Source: Methylococcaceae bacterium UBA6146
GTDB taxonomy: Bacteria; Pseudomonadota; Gammaproteobacteria; Methylococcales; Methylomonadaceae
DNA length: 64,000 nt
Assembly: GCA_002422395.1 (NCBI GenBank)
Contig: DIUY01000012.1
Coordinates: 244,669 to 308,668 of the forward strand
Reading direction: 5' to 3'
Below, in pieces: positions 28,411 through 38,046 of the stretch (the first letter of the stretch is position 1; each line of letters starts with the position of its first letter). The position numbers were made by a program, and so were the translations under genes. Under the pieces are notes generated by a model. The model was not told the origin of the DNA. It saw only the letters and a list, made by a program, of their open reading frames with translations, and did no database searches.

Positions 28411-28437
28411 GTAGACAGAAGTAAATTGAATAAGTTC
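28411..28437 (-). promoter_or_regulatory. Sigma-E-type promoter in front of rpoE
   Basis: On the minus strand GAACTT (28437-28432), a 16-base spacer, and TCTAC (28415-28411), 23 bases before the rpoE start codon. This fits the AlgU/RpoE consensus GAACTT-N16/17-TCTGA with mismatches in the -10. It would make rpoE autoregulated, as known in other gammaproteobacteria. Confidence 0.65.
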
Positions 28438-28543
28438 TTATGTGACAAAATTGTGTAACCCAGTTAAAAAGCGTTATTATCCATAAACAATGATAACTAA
28501 GCCACTTTACATGAGGTGGTGAGCAACGGCTTTCGTTTTTTAT

Positions 28544-30145
28544 ATGTCTTATACAAGCAATTATGATGTTCTTATAATCGGTAGCGGCGGCGCAGGCCTG
28601 AGTCTGGCCCTTAAATTGGCGGATCAGGCGTTGCAGATTGCCGTGCTGTCAAAATTCGCCCTGACGGCAGGCAGCACCTACTATGCGCAAGGCGGTATAT
28701 CGGCTGTCTTTGATGCTGATGATTCTATTGAATCGCATATTGAAGATACGCTGGATGCCGGTGCCGGGTTATGCAACCCTGATATTGTCAGGCTAACCGT
28801 CACACATGGCAAAAGCTCGATAGATTGGTTGCGCCAACAAGGCGTGGCTTTTACTGAAGAGCAGACGGCGACGGGTGAAAAAATATTGCATCTCAATAGG
28901 GAGGGCGGGCATTCGCACCGGCGTATCGTACATACTGCCGACGCCACTGGCAAGGCTGTGTCGCTATCGTTGATTGAACGCGCCCAAGAGCATGAAAACA
29001 TCAGCCTTTTTGAACATCATAATGTTGTTGAATTAATCACCGCCCAAAACGATGGCCAGGCGGGCAAAAAAATCATCGGCGCGTATGTGCTGGATTCTCA
29101 ACAGCAGCGGGTGAAAACCATGATGGCAAAGGTGGTCGTGCTGGCCACCGGTGGCGCCAGCAAGGTTTATCTGTACAGCACCAACCCGCAATCCGCAACG
29201 GGCGATGGTATCGCGTTGGCGTGGCGGGCGGGCTGTCGGGTCAGCAATATGGAGTTTATGCAGTTCCACCCGACCTGTTTATATCACCCTAACGCGAAAT
29301 CCTTCCTGATTAGCGAGGCTGTTAGGGGTGAAGGGGGGAGGTTAATCTTGCCCGATGGCGAGCCTTTTATGCATGAGTTTGACCCGCGTGCGGAATTGGC
29401 GCCGCGTGATATTGTTGCCAGAGCGATAGACCATGAAATCAAAAAACGCGGTATTGATTGCGTTTATTTGGACATCAGCCATAAGTCGGAGGCGTTCATT
29501 CTTGAGCACTTCCCCACTATCCACAGAAAATGCCTCAAGTTTGGCATCGACATCACCAAACAACCCATTCCGGTCGTGCCCTCGGCCCATTACACCTGTG
29601 GCGGTGTAGTGACAGACAGTTACGCACGCACCGATATTAATAATCTTTATGCGATAGGTGAAGTGGCTTCCACCGGCCTGCATGGGGCGAACCGTATGGC
29701 CAGCAATTCGCTGCTCGAATGCCTGGTGTTTGCTGAGCGCGCCAGTATCGATATTTTGCAGAAAATTGCCGGTATCCCGACGCCAAAAGCCGTGCCCGAC
29801 TGGGATGAATCAATGGTCAGTGATTCCGATGAGGAAGTCGTGGTGTCCCATAATTGGGATGAGTTGCGTCATTTTATGTGGGACTATGTGGGCATTGTCA
29901 GAACCGACAAGCGCCTTAGCAGGGCGATGAGCCGTATAGCGCTGCTGAAAAATGAAATAGCTGAATATTATAGTTATTTTCGGGTGACTAGTGACTTGCT
30001 GGAGTTGCGCAATCTGGTGATAGTCGCTGAGCTTATTGTGCGCTGCGCGCAGCAGCGTAAAGAGAGCCGGGGCTTGCATTACACACTAGACTATCCCGAT
30101 ACGGATAATAGCAAACCGCCCGAAAACACGGTTCTCATACCGTGA
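28544..30145 (+). CDS. nadB: L-aspartate oxidase
   Basis: 533 residues. FAD-binding GSGGAGLSLALKLAD near the N-terminus, the GSTYYAQGGISAVFDADDS motif of NadB, catalytic-region HRRIVHTADATGKAV, MEFMQFHPTCLY and the C-terminal helical domain (RALSRIALLKNE-like MSRIALLKNEIAEYY). It oxidises L-aspartate to iminoaspartate, the first step of de novo NAD synthesis in the cytoplasm. Divergent from rpoE, as in many gammaproteobacteria. Confidence 0.96.
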   Translation: MSYTSNYDVLIIGSGGAGLSLALKLADQALQIAVLSKFALTAGSTYYAQGGISAVFDADDSIESHIEDTLDAGAGLCNPDIVRLTVTHGKSSIDWLRQQGVAFTEEQTATGEKILHLNREGGHSHRRIVHTADATGKAVSLSLIERAQEHENISLFEHHNVVELITAQNDGQAGKKIIGAYVLDSQQQRVKTMMAKVVVLATGGASKVYLYSTNPQSATGDGIALAWRAGCRVSNMEFMQFHPTCLYHPNAKSFLISEAVRGEGGRLILPDGEPFMHEFDPRAELAPRDIVARAIDHEIKKRGIDCVYLDISHKSEAFILEHFPTIHRKCLKFGIDITKQPIPVVPSAHYTCGGVVTDSYARTDINNLYAIGEVASTGLHGANRMASNSLLECLVFAERASIDILQKIAGIPTPKAVPDWDESMVSDSDEEVVVSHNWDELRHFMWDYVGIVRTDKRLSRAMSRIALLKNEIAEYYSYFRVTSDLLELRNLVIVAELIVRCAQQRKESRGLHYTLDYPDTDNSKPPENTVLIP

Positions 30146-30269
30146 GCAACAAAATGTAAGGTGAATTGCATGCCCTGATTTTTTGTATTGCCTGCCTATT
30201 CTGGGTGTATACTTCAAAAACTTTGCACTTGATACCTATAGAACATAATGAAACATAGGGGTTAATTTA

Positions 30270-31661
30270 ATGACTGAAAAGACGGCAAGCAAATATCTTC
30301 TTAATCTTGAAAAACACTTTGCCCATGACAATCCGGTCTTACTGAAAGCGGTAAAAGTTTTTCAGGAACTTGATCAGATTGAATATGACCTAGGCCTTAT
30401 TGGAATGGAGGAAACTACGGCCTGCAAACAGTCATGGTGGCCTGTTATCAGTATGGTTAGCGGCAATTCGACTGCCCGGTCGAGGTTTATCAACAGTTAT
30501 TTTGGTGGCGAGCATCTGCTCTCCGGCATTCAGACATCCAGCCACAAATTCACGGTTTTGCTGCATAGCGTCCAGGCCAATCCAGTGACGTTGCCGGCGA
30601 CGGCTTTGGATGTTGATCCACGCTACCCGTTTTATCAAATTAGCAAGAAAATTGAACAACGGGAAGAAGGCGAAGGTGGCCGCATTAATTCTTATATGGA
30701 ATTAAAGGCGATCAATAGCGAACGGCTGAAAGGCAAGTTGTTGATTAATGTGCCCAATATAATGACCGAGGTGGCCACGCCAATTATTTCCCTATTATTG
30801 AAACATACCATTGAAAATTCCGATTTGGTGCTTGTTTTCGTCGATGCGTTTGAACAGGAAGCGCCCTTAGTCGATGAACTTATACAAACCATTATTGCCC
30901 ATCAGGATTCCAATAAATTCATTTACCTTATTGACGAGTCCGCGACGCTCAGTAACGGCGAGAACATTTCTTTGTGGCAAAAAAAGCTCGCTGAGCTAGG
31001 CCTTAATACCGGGCAGTTTGTCATCCTGCCCAATAAGCAAAGCGGCATAAGCCCCCAGTTGTCGGGCTATTTTTCTGAACTTGAGCAACGTATAGCCAAT
31101 GTCGGTCATGACCGCTCATACCGGGTTCTTGAAGCGTTGGAAAGAAGCATACATGACATTGAAAACATCGTTATGCCGGAAGTAAAAAAAGGCATTGAAC
31201 TGTGGAAAGAGCGCGTCAATGTAACCAGCTTGATGGCGTTAAGCTTTATCGCCATGCTTGCCGTCTTTGCTGAAATACAGTTCGGCATTTTAGAGTTGTT
31301 GATTGACCCTATTATCGGGCCAATAATACTGATCCTAGTGATTGCAGTGATGGTGCCTATGCATTTGTTTGGTGGTAAGTTACAGGCGAAATTAATTGTC
31401 AATAAACTTAACGCCAGACAAAAAGAGCTTCATCTCATGGAGAACTTGGCCGGCGTGTTCGAAAAGAACCTGACTTTCACACGCATGTTGCTGCCCATGA
31501 CCGAACCCGTCGGTTGGGACAAAAAAAATAAAGCCCGTTTGGCGCAGTTATCTGACAAGTGCAGATTATTGGTGCAGTCACTTAACGATTATTTCAGCAC
31601 ATTTCACGACCCGTTAGTGACAAGCCCTGTTGAACCTACTGATTTTAAAGATTTTCCGTAG
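30270..31661 (+). CDS. Dynamin/EHD-like membrane protein with a degenerate P-loop
   Basis: 463 residues. Around residues 58-78 the sequence PVISMVSGNSTARSRFINSYF aligns by pattern with EHD/dynamin-like P-loops (GxxSTGKT/S) but the Lys and second Gly are absent (STARSR at 67-72). SSHKFTVLLHS after it resembles the EHD switch region, and DLVLVFVDAFEQE and KFIYLIDES resemble G3/G4 strands. Two TM helices follow at about 322-360. It therefore looks like a catalytically dead or altered large GTPase fused to a membrane anchor. The next gene encodes a small membrane protein. Family placement is by pattern only. Confidence 0.55.
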   Translation: MTEKTASKYLLNLEKHFAHDNPVLLKAVKVFQELDQIEYDLGLIGMEETTACKQSWWPVISMVSGNSTARSRFINSYFGGEHLLSGIQTSSHKFTVLLHSVQANPVTLPATALDVDPRYPFYQISKKIEQREEGEGGRINSYMELKAINSERLKGKLLINVPNIMTEVATPIISLLLKHTIENSDLVLVFVDAFEQEAPLVDELIQTIIAHQDSNKFIYLIDESATLSNGENISLWQKKLAELGLNTGQFVILPNKQSGISPQLSGYFSELEQRIANVGHDRSYRVLEALERSIHDIENIVMPEVKKGIELWKERVNVTSLMALSFIAMLAVFAEIQFGILELLIDPIIGPIILILVIAVMVPMHLFGGKLQAKLIVNKLNARQKELHLMENLAGVFEKNLTFTRMLLPMTEPVGWDKKNKARLAQLSDKCRLLVQSLNDYFSTFHDPLVTSPVEPTDFKDFP

Positions 31662-31696
31662 TGTAGTTGGGGTATTGTCAGGTTAGGCTACACTAC
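31658..31696 (+). terminator. Hairpin after the dynamin-like gene
   Basis: Perfect 9-bp inverted repeat GTAGTGTAG / CTACACTAC with a 21-base loop, spanning the stop codon. No T-run follows; it may be a Rho-dependent signal or an mRNA end-stabiliser. Confidence 0.45.
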
Positions 31697-31757
31697 ACAA
31701 GAAAAGGGCATAATCATTTTATAAGTCACACTTAGCATAATTTGCGCCACGATAACT

Positions 31758-32255
31758 ATGGATATTTTAAAACACTATCTACCTTTGTGCTGGTTCAAAG
31801 CGAACCCTCTGGAATTGACAAGGTCAGTCGGTTTTTTTAAGCAAAATCTATGGATTTATTTTGTTGTTGAGTTTTTTTTGCAAACCAACATGACCGACGA
31901 TCCCTTCGAGTCGTTTGTTGAGGTCGGCTTAGAAACAGTGTTGACTTTGCTTCTTGTGTTTATCTTGTTGTACCTTAATAAAAACCTTTACGCCTTCATG
32001 CAAGTGGCGACGGCAATATTGTTCTGTTCAAACGCGGTTGCTTTTGTGGTGTTGCCGGCATTGGTGTGGATGACCGTGACAGAAGACGTGTTAAGTTACT
32101 ATGTGCTGGGTTTGTTGATATTTTGGGACTACACCTTGCTCGCCTATATCCTAAGGCGTGTTTTAGCCATCAATATCCCCGCCTGTCTAGTTTTGGCGCT
32201 GTTTTATTTTGCCGTGACTTATTATGGGGCTTTTGCCTTGGGGCAATTGATTTAA
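31758..32255 (+). CDS. Small multipass membrane protein, unknown function
   Basis: 165 residues with about five hydrophobic helices (for example TVLTLLLVFILLYL, ATAILFCSNAVAFVVLPAL, LLIFWDYTLLAYILRR, ACLVLALFYFAVTYYGAFAL). The topology resembles Yip1-type proteins, but I see no diagnostic motif. It follows the dynamin-like gene by about 100 bases in the same direction. Confidence 0.7.
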   Translation: MDILKHYLPLCWFKANPLELTRSVGFFKQNLWIYFVVEFFLQTNMTDDPFESFVEVGLETVLTLLLVFILLYLNKNLYAFMQVATAILFCSNAVAFVVLPALVWMTVTEDVLSYYVLGLLIFWDYTLLAYILRRVLAINIPACLVLALFYFAVTYYGAFALGQLI

Positions 32256-32417
32256 CGGGCTCAAGCTGACTTCCCATTTGACCAGTAATCCGCTATTTTA
32301 GTGCGCTTGCCGCCGTGCATGGCTCTCCCAAAAAGAACATTTCTAATCACTGCCGCTTAAGGTTTTATGCTACTCTGAGCTGTTTTACATTCTTTGGATA
32401 AATTCTCATATCACTTT

Positions 32418-33080
32418 ATGCGAACTCGCGTTAAAATTTGCGGTTTTACCCGTGTTGACGAAGCGGTTTCTGCATCTTGCCTTGGGGCCGATGCGGTGGG
32501 CTTAGTGTTTTATCCGTCCAGCCCTAGACATGTTGACATTGGACAGGCGATTAAAATCGTTAATGCCTTGCCCGCTTTCACCACCGCTGTGGCATTGTTT
32601 GTCGATGAACAGGAAGCGCGGATACGCGAAATTCTAGGTCAGGTGGCGATAGACTGCCTTCAGTTTCATGGCGATGAACCGCCTGCGGCATGTCGGCTGT
32701 ATGGTAAACGCTATATAAAAGCGGTGCGTATGCACGAAGGCATAAACCTTCCGGCAATAGCACGGGCTTATCACGATGCTGCGGGGTTGTTATTGGATGC
32801 TTACCGGCCTGATGCCAAAGGGGGCACCGGACATTGCTTTGACTGGGAACTGATTCCTAAAGAAGGATGTGGTGTGCCGATTATTCTGGCGGGTGGCCTT
32901 GACGCCACCAATGTAAGGCAGGCAATACAAGCGGTCCGGCCTTATGCGCTGGATGTCAGCAGCGGTGTGGAAATGGAAAAAGGTGTTAAAGATAGGGTAA
33001 AAATGGCGGCTTTTTTAAAAGCCGCCAATGAATTTGAACCGCATGAGTTTGGACAGAATGAACATGACAGAAAAATATAA
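32418..33080 (+). CDS. trpF: Phosphoribosylanthranilate isomerase
   Basis: 220 residues from ATG 32418, which gives the canonical start MRTRVKICGFTR with the catalytic Cys; an upstream in-frame ATG at 32394 only adds eight residues. AVGLVFYPSSPRHV, QFHGDE, LLLDAYRPDAKGGTG and LAGGLDATNV complete the signature. It catalyses the Amadori rearrangement of PRA to CdRP in tryptophan synthesis. It overlaps trpB by 17 bases. Confidence 0.95.
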   Translation: MRTRVKICGFTRVDEAVSASCLGADAVGLVFYPSSPRHVDIGQAIKIVNALPAFTTAVALFVDEQEARIREILGQVAIDCLQFHGDEPPAACRLYGKRYIKAVRMHEGINLPAIARAYHDAAGLLLDAYRPDAKGGTGHCFDWELIPKEGCGVPIILAGGLDATNVRQAIQAVRPYALDVSSGVEMEKGVKDRVKMAAFLKAANEFEPHEFGQNEHDRKI

Positions 33081-34266
33081 TATGCCCGATGAACGGGGAC
33101 ATTTTGGCCCTTACGGCGGAATGTTTGTCGCTGAAACCCTGATCCCGCCGATTCAGGAACTGGATGCCGCCTATCAGCACTATTTGAACGATCCTGACTT
33201 TATCGCAGAACTGGACACCGATCTGCAATATTATGTCGGTAGGCCTTCACCTTTGTACCATGCCGAACGCTGGAGCCGCGAACTGGGCGGTGCGCAGATT
33301 TATTTAAAGCGCGAAGACCTGAACCATACCGGTTCACATAAAATCAACAATACGGTAGGCCAAGCCCTGCTGGCCAAACGCATGGGCAAGACGCGCATTA
33401 TCGCCGAAACCGGTGCTGGCCAGCACGGCGTTGCAACCGCGACAGTCGCTGCCAGACTGGGGCTGGAGTGCGTCGTTTACATGGGTGCGGTCGATGTCGC
33501 TCGGCAGTCACTGAACGTCTACCGCATGAAGTTGCTCGGCGCAACCGTCGTCGCCGTTGAATCAGGCTCCAAAACCCTAAAAGATGCGCTGAACGAAGCC
33601 CTCCGGGATTGGGTCACTAATGTCGATAATACATTTTATATCATCGGCACGGTGGCAGGGCCCCATCCTTATCCTGCAATGGTCAGGGATTTTCAGGCTA
33701 TCATAGGCCGTGAAGCCAAACAACAATGTCTGGAAGCAACAGGACGTTTGCCGGATGCCTTAGTCGCTTGTGTAGGCGGTGGCTCGAATGCAATCGGTTT
33801 GTTTTATCCGTTCATTGAAGACAAATCGGTTAAGTTAATCGGCGTCGAAGCCGCAGGTGACGGCGTATCGACCGGTCGGCACTCGGCGCCATTATGTGCT
33901 GGCCGCCCTGGTGTTTTACATGGCAACCGCACCTATTTGATGGCTGATGATGACGGCGAAATTAGCGAGACCCATTCAATTTCAGCGGGTCTTGATTACC
34001 CGGGCGTAGGGCCTGAACATGCGTGGCTGAAAGACACAGGCCGGGCCCAATACGTCAACATCACCGATAACGAAGCGTTGGATGGCTTTTATGCCCTGAC
34101 GCGCATGGAAGGGATTATTCCGGCGCTGGAATCCAGCCACGCAATGGCTTACACAATGAAGCTCGCGCCAACTATGGGCAAGGATGAAATTATCATAGTC
34201 AACCTGTCCGGTCGTGGCGATAAAGATATGCAAACAATGGCGAAACGTGAGGGGATAGAGCTGTGA
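33064..34266 (+). CDS. trpB: Tryptophan synthase beta chain
   Basis: About 400 residues from ATG 33064 (ATG 33058 or 33028 also in frame; GGACAG upstream favours 33064). MPDERGHFGPYGGMFVAETL is the typical start; the PLP lysine is in HTGSHKINNTVG, and GGGSNAIGLF binds the PLP phosphate. It joins indole with serine in the cytoplasmic alpha2beta2 complex with TrpA, whose gene overlaps the stop by 4 bases. Confidence 0.97.
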   Translation: MTEKYNMPDERGHFGPYGGMFVAETLIPPIQELDAAYQHYLNDPDFIAELDTDLQYYVGRPSPLYHAERWSRELGGAQIYLKREDLNHTGSHKINNTVGQALLAKRMGKTRIIAETGAGQHGVATATVAARLGLECVVYMGAVDVARQSLNVYRMKLLGATVVAVESGSKTLKDALNEALRDWVTNVDNTFYIIGTVAGPHPYPAMVRDFQAIIGREAKQQCLEATGRLPDALVACVGGGSNAIGLFYPFIEDKSVKLIGVEAAGDGVSTGRHSAPLCAGRPGVLHGNRTYLMADDDGEISETHSISAGLDYPGVGPEHAWLKDTGRAQYVNITDNEALDGFYALTRMEGIIPALESSHAMAYTMKLAPTMGKDEIIIVNLSGRGDKDMQTMAKREGIEL

Positions 34267-35081
34267 GCCGATTAGCTGCCAAATTTGAAGAACTTGCCAA
34301 AACCGGACGCAAAGCATTAATCCCGTTTATTACCGCTGGCGACCCTAACCCTGAATTTACTGTGCCAATGATGCACGCAATGGTAGACGCCGGTGTTGAT
34401 GTGATCGAGCTGGGTGTGCCGTTTTCTGACCCGATGGCCGATGGCCCAGTCATCCAGCGGGCCAGCGAACGCGCCTTAGCACATAAAATGAGCCTGAAAC
34501 GGACGCTGGCAATCGCTATGGAATTCAGAAAAACTAACCAGCACACACCAGTGGTGCTGATGGGTTATCTGAACCCAATTGAAGCAATGGGCTATGAAAA
34601 TTTTGCCAATGCCGCGCAACGTGCTGAAGTGGACGGTGTGCTGACTGTGGATCTGCCTCCTGAAGAAGGGCAGGAATGCCGCGAGTTGTTGAAAGCACGG
34701 GATATTGACCCGATTTTTCTGTTGGCGCCCAACAGCAGTGACGAACGCATAAAAAAAATGGACGAAATAGGGAGTGGTTATATCTATTATGTGTCATTAA
34801 AAGGGGTCACCGGTGCCGGGCATTTAAATGTTGCTGATGTGGAAGACAAGCTTAAACAAATCAGAGCCAACACGTCGCTGCCTATCGGTATCGGCTTTGG
34901 TGTAAAAGATGCTGAAACAGCCAAAACAGTTTCCGTATTAGGTGACGGTGTTGTTGTTGGTAGCGCTTTAATCAGCAAAATTGAAGCTAATTTAGATGAT
35001 CTGGCACGCGCTAAAAATGAAATTTGTGAATTATTGGCATCCATGCGCCAAGCAATGGATGAGCGGGGCACACGGTCATGA
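34263..35081 (+). CDS. trpA: Tryptophan synthase alpha chain
   Basis: 272 residues. ALIPFITAGDPNPEFT, the catalytic Glu in DVIELGVPFSDPMADGPVIQ and Asp in VDGVLTVDLPPEEG, and GFGVKDAETA are all present. It releases indole and glyceraldehyde-3-phosphate for TrpB. Coupled to trpB and accD by 4-base overlaps. Confidence 0.97.
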   Translation: MSRLAAKFEELAKTGRKALIPFITAGDPNPEFTVPMMHAMVDAGVDVIELGVPFSDPMADGPVIQRASERALAHKMSLKRTLAIAMEFRKTNQHTPVVLMGYLNPIEAMGYENFANAAQRAEVDGVLTVDLPPEEGQECRELLKARDIDPIFLLAPNSSDERIKKMDEIGSGYIYYVSLKGVTGAGHLNVADVEDKLKQIRANTSLPIGIGFGVKDAETAKTVSVLGDGVVVGSALISKIEANLDDLARAKNEICELLASMRQAMDERGTRS

Positions 35082-35998
35082 GTTGGTTTGAAAAATTACG
35101 CCCTTCAGCGATCAGGACAGAAACTTCTGTCAAAAAAAGCACCGTGCCGGAAGGCTTATGGAGTAAATGCCCCAATTGTAATGGCATTCTTTACAACACC
35201 GAATTGGAAAAAAACGCCAGCGTGTGTCCAAAATGTGAACACCATTTACGCATTTCCGCACGCGTAAGGTTGCAACTATTTTTGGATGAAGGTGAGCAGG
35301 AAGAAATTGGCAAATCAATCAAACCGGTTGATCCCTTAAAGTTTAAGGACATTAGAAAATATAAAGAACGGCTTGCTGTGGCGCAAAAACAAACCAAAGA
35401 AAATGATGCGTTAGTGGTTGTAAAAGGCCAATTGAAAGGCCAAGATATTGTTGTCGCGGCCTTTGACTTCAATTTTATGGGCGGGTCTATGGGGTCTGTA
35501 GTCGGCGAACGCTTTGTCAGAGGCGTCAATAAAAGCTTGGAATTAGGAGCGCCGTTTGTTGTTTTTACTGCCAGTGGTGGCGCTAGAATGCAGGAATCTT
35601 TGTTTTCGTTATTCCAGATGGCGAAAACCAGCGCCGCATTGACTAAATTATCCGATGCCGGTATACCCTATATCTCTTTTATGACCGACCCGACAATGGG
35701 TGGCGTTTCCGCCAGTTTGGCGATGCTCGGCGATATTAATGTCGCCGAACCCAATGCGCTGATTGGCTTTGCCGGCCCTAGAGTCATCGAACAGACGGTG
35801 CGCGAAAAATTGCCCGAAGGCTTTCAACGCAGTGAGTTTTTGCAAGAACACGGGGCTATCGACATGATTATCGACCGGCGCAATATGCGTGACAAAATAG
35901 CCAGTATCCTTGCCCTGCTGACGGCCGGCAAAATGGCCCGGCCAGTGAATTCTAGTGTTGAGCCAGTGGCTGTTGAAGACATTGTTGTGCCTAACTGA
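35078..35998 (+). CDS. accD: Acetyl-CoA carboxylase carboxyltransferase subunit beta
   Basis: 306 residues. N-terminal zinc finger CPNC...CPKC (about residues 28-50), then the crotonase-like carboxyltransferase domain (FMGGSMGSVVGERFVRG, TASGGARMQES, PTMGGVSASLAMLGD). Partner of AccA in making malonyl-CoA for fatty-acid synthesis. The trpA-accD-folC order is common in gammaproteobacteria. Confidence 0.96.
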   Translation: MSWFEKLRPSAIRTETSVKKSTVPEGLWSKCPNCNGILYNTELEKNASVCPKCEHHLRISARVRLQLFLDEGEQEEIGKSIKPVDPLKFKDIRKYKERLAVAQKQTKENDALVVVKGQLKGQDIVVAAFDFNFMGGSMGSVVGERFVRGVNKSLELGAPFVVFTASGGARMQESLFSLFQMAKTSAALTKLSDAGIPYISFMTDPTMGGVSASLAMLGDINVAEPNALIGFAGPRVIEQTVREKLPEGFQRSEFLQEHGAIDMIIDRRNMRDKIASILALLTAGKMARPVNSSVEPVAVEDIVVPN

Positions 35999-36020
35999 TC
36001 AAAGCGCATTGTAGCCGCTA

Positions 36021-37301
36021 ATGCATTTTGATAGCTTACAAGGCTGGCTTGGTTGGCAAGAAGGTTTGCATCCGTTGGCAATCGACTTGGGATTGGAGCG
36101 TGCCGACCAAGTTTTTGGCGCACTCAACCCTAGCCGTATTAAACCGCTGACGATCACCGTTGCGGGGACTAACGGAAAAGGCTCGTCAGTGGCCTATCTT
36201 GAGGCCATTTACAAAGCGCAAGGCTATCGTGTTGGCGCCTATACTTCCCCGCATATCTTAAAATATAACGAACGTATAAAAATAAATGGCGAAGCGGTTT
36301 CTGACAAGCTAATTTGCAGTGCATTTGAACGCATAGAATCAGTCCGTGCAGGCCATTCATTAAGTTATTTTGAATTTGGCACATTAGCTGCCCTCGATAT
36401 ATTCTGGCGGGCAGAATTAGATGTCCAGTTGCTGGAGGTCGGCTTGGGAGGCCGTCTTGATGCAGTTAATATTGTCGACCCCGATGCAGCCTTAATTAGT
36501 AGCATCGGCATAGACCACGTTTATTGGCTAGGTGAAACCCGCGAGGCGATTGGCCGCGAGAAAGCGGGGATTTTTAGGTCGTCCATCCCTGCTATTGTTG
36601 GTGATCCAATGCCACCTGATTCAGTGATACAAACGGCTGTTGAGAAGGGTGCCAGGCTTTATTGCATTAACAAGGATTTTGGCTACGAAAAGCATCCGCC
36701 AACGTGGGACTGGTTTGCCGATAACCTGCAGATCAAACAATTGCCGGAACCCGCCTTAAAAGGGGAGCATCAATACCGCAATGCCGCTTCGGTTATTTTG
36801 GCGGTCAGCCTGTTAGCGGGGCGGTTGCCGGTAAGCGAATCGGCGATCCGCTCAGGTCTCGAACATGCCCAATTGCCCGGACGGTTCCAGCTGATTTCTG
36901 GTGATGTCCCAGTGCTGTTGGATGTCGGACATAATCCCGAAGCGGTCAGGACACTGGTCGATTACCTAACGGACCAATTTTCTGGCAAGCGTGTGCTGGC
37001 CGTTTTTTCGATGATGAAAGACAAGGACATAAATGGTGTGCTCGACATCATGAAACCCGTCGTTGACCACTGGTTTTTTGCACCCCTGACGAATGCCCGG
37101 GCAACTCCCGAAATGGTGATGCAAGCGTTTTTTTCACAATGTTCAATACCCAATGTGTCTTTTGGATATGCAGGGTTTTCTGATGCGTTTAAGGCCGCAA
37201 AAAGCCAAGTTCGGACGGGTGACTTGTTGCTGGTTTTTGGTTCCTTCTTTTTAGTGTCTGATTGTTTAAATGAATTTGAAAAAAGTGAGTTAATAAAATG
37301 A
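36021..37301 (+). CDS. folC: Bifunctional folylpolyglutamate synthase/dihydrofolate synthase
   Basis: 426 residues, Mur-ligase family. P-loop TVAGTNGKGSSVAYLE, YTSPHILKYNERI, LEVGLGGRLDAVNIVDPD and DVGHNPEAVRTL are clear. It adds glutamate to dihydropteroate and folates. It overlaps the SPOR-protein gene by 4 bases. Confidence 0.95.
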   Translation: MHFDSLQGWLGWQEGLHPLAIDLGLERADQVFGALNPSRIKPLTITVAGTNGKGSSVAYLEAIYKAQGYRVGAYTSPHILKYNERIKINGEAVSDKLICSAFERIESVRAGHSLSYFEFGTLAALDIFWRAELDVQLLEVGLGGRLDAVNIVDPDAALISSIGIDHVYWLGETREAIGREKAGIFRSSIPAIVGDPMPPDSVIQTAVEKGARLYCINKDFGYEKHPPTWDWFADNLQIKQLPEPALKGEHQYRNAASVILAVSLLAGRLPVSESAIRSGLEHAQLPGRFQLISGDVPVLLDVGHNPEAVRTLVDYLTDQFSGKRVLAVFSMMKDKDINGVLDIMKPVVDHWFFAPLTNARATPEMVMQAFFSQCSIPNVSFGYAGFSDAFKAAKSQVRTGDLLLVFGSFFLVSDCLNEFEKSELIK

Positions 37302-38020
37302 ATCAAGAATTAGCCCAACGCTTGATTGGCGCAGTGGTCGTCACGGCTTTAGCCGCTATTTTTATTCCCATGCTATTTGATGACCCTGTTGATAACAGCG
37401 GCCTGGTGGTGAGTGAACTTCCCATTCCCGCGCCACCTACTGTTGTCAATCCGCCCTATCCGCCTAGCACTGTCGAAGATGTCACCCCGCTATCTTCTAC
37501 AAATGACAGCCCGTCTGAGCTAAGCCCTGATGAGATGGCGGCTGAGCCTGCTTACAGCGAGGAGGATGATTTTTCCTCACATGCCGATGCAGAGAATATC
37601 CCTGATTCAGACATAAGTGGCGGTGTCGAACCCGAAGAGTCTGAACCGGCAATCCCCAACGTTAATCAGGCACAAAAAATAGCCCCAAAACCAAGCATAA
37701 AGAAACCTGCCGCAGAACTTAAACTAGCGCCTGCGACAACAAAACCCAAGATTCCAGACAATAAGGTGTCGAAGCCAAAATCGGATCTAGTGCGCTGGTA
37801 TGTCCAGGCAGGCAGTTTCAGTAAAAAAGAAAATGCCACATCGCTTGCCGATAATCTCCGCAAACAAGGCCTACCGGTTTTGCTGGAAACCATCCAAGTG
37901 CCTGGAAAAGGCACTTTTTATCGTCTTAGAGTCGGTCCGGAGCTTGACAAAAAGCGGGCGGCCGCAATGCAAGCCAAGCTTGGCAGACAAAATATCAAGA
38001 GTATGTTAATCGCGGAATAG
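37298..38020 (+). CDS. dedD: DedD-like SPOR-domain cell-division protein
   Basis: 240 residues. Single N-terminal TM helix (RLIGAVVVTALAAIFIPMLF), a long Pro/Glu/Ser-rich periplasmic linker, and a C-terminal SPOR domain (VRWYVQAGSFSKKENATSLA ... RLRVGPELDKKRAAAMQAKL) that binds denuded peptidoglycan at the division septum. Position between folC and cvpA is the same as in E. coli. Confidence 0.92.
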   Translation: MNQELAQRLIGAVVVTALAAIFIPMLFDDPVDNSGLVVSELPIPAPPTVVNPPYPPSTVEDVTPLSSTNDSPSELSPDEMAAEPAYSEEDDFSSHADAENIPDSDISGGVEPEESEPAIPNVNQAQKIAPKPSIKKPAAELKLAPATTKPKIPDNKVSKPKSDLVRWYVQAGSFSKKENATSLADNLRKQGLPVLLETIQVPGKGTFYRLRVGPELDKKRAAAMQAKLGRQNIKSMLIAE

Positions 38021-38046
38021 ACATAGCAACTGGCCTGGGAAAGTCC

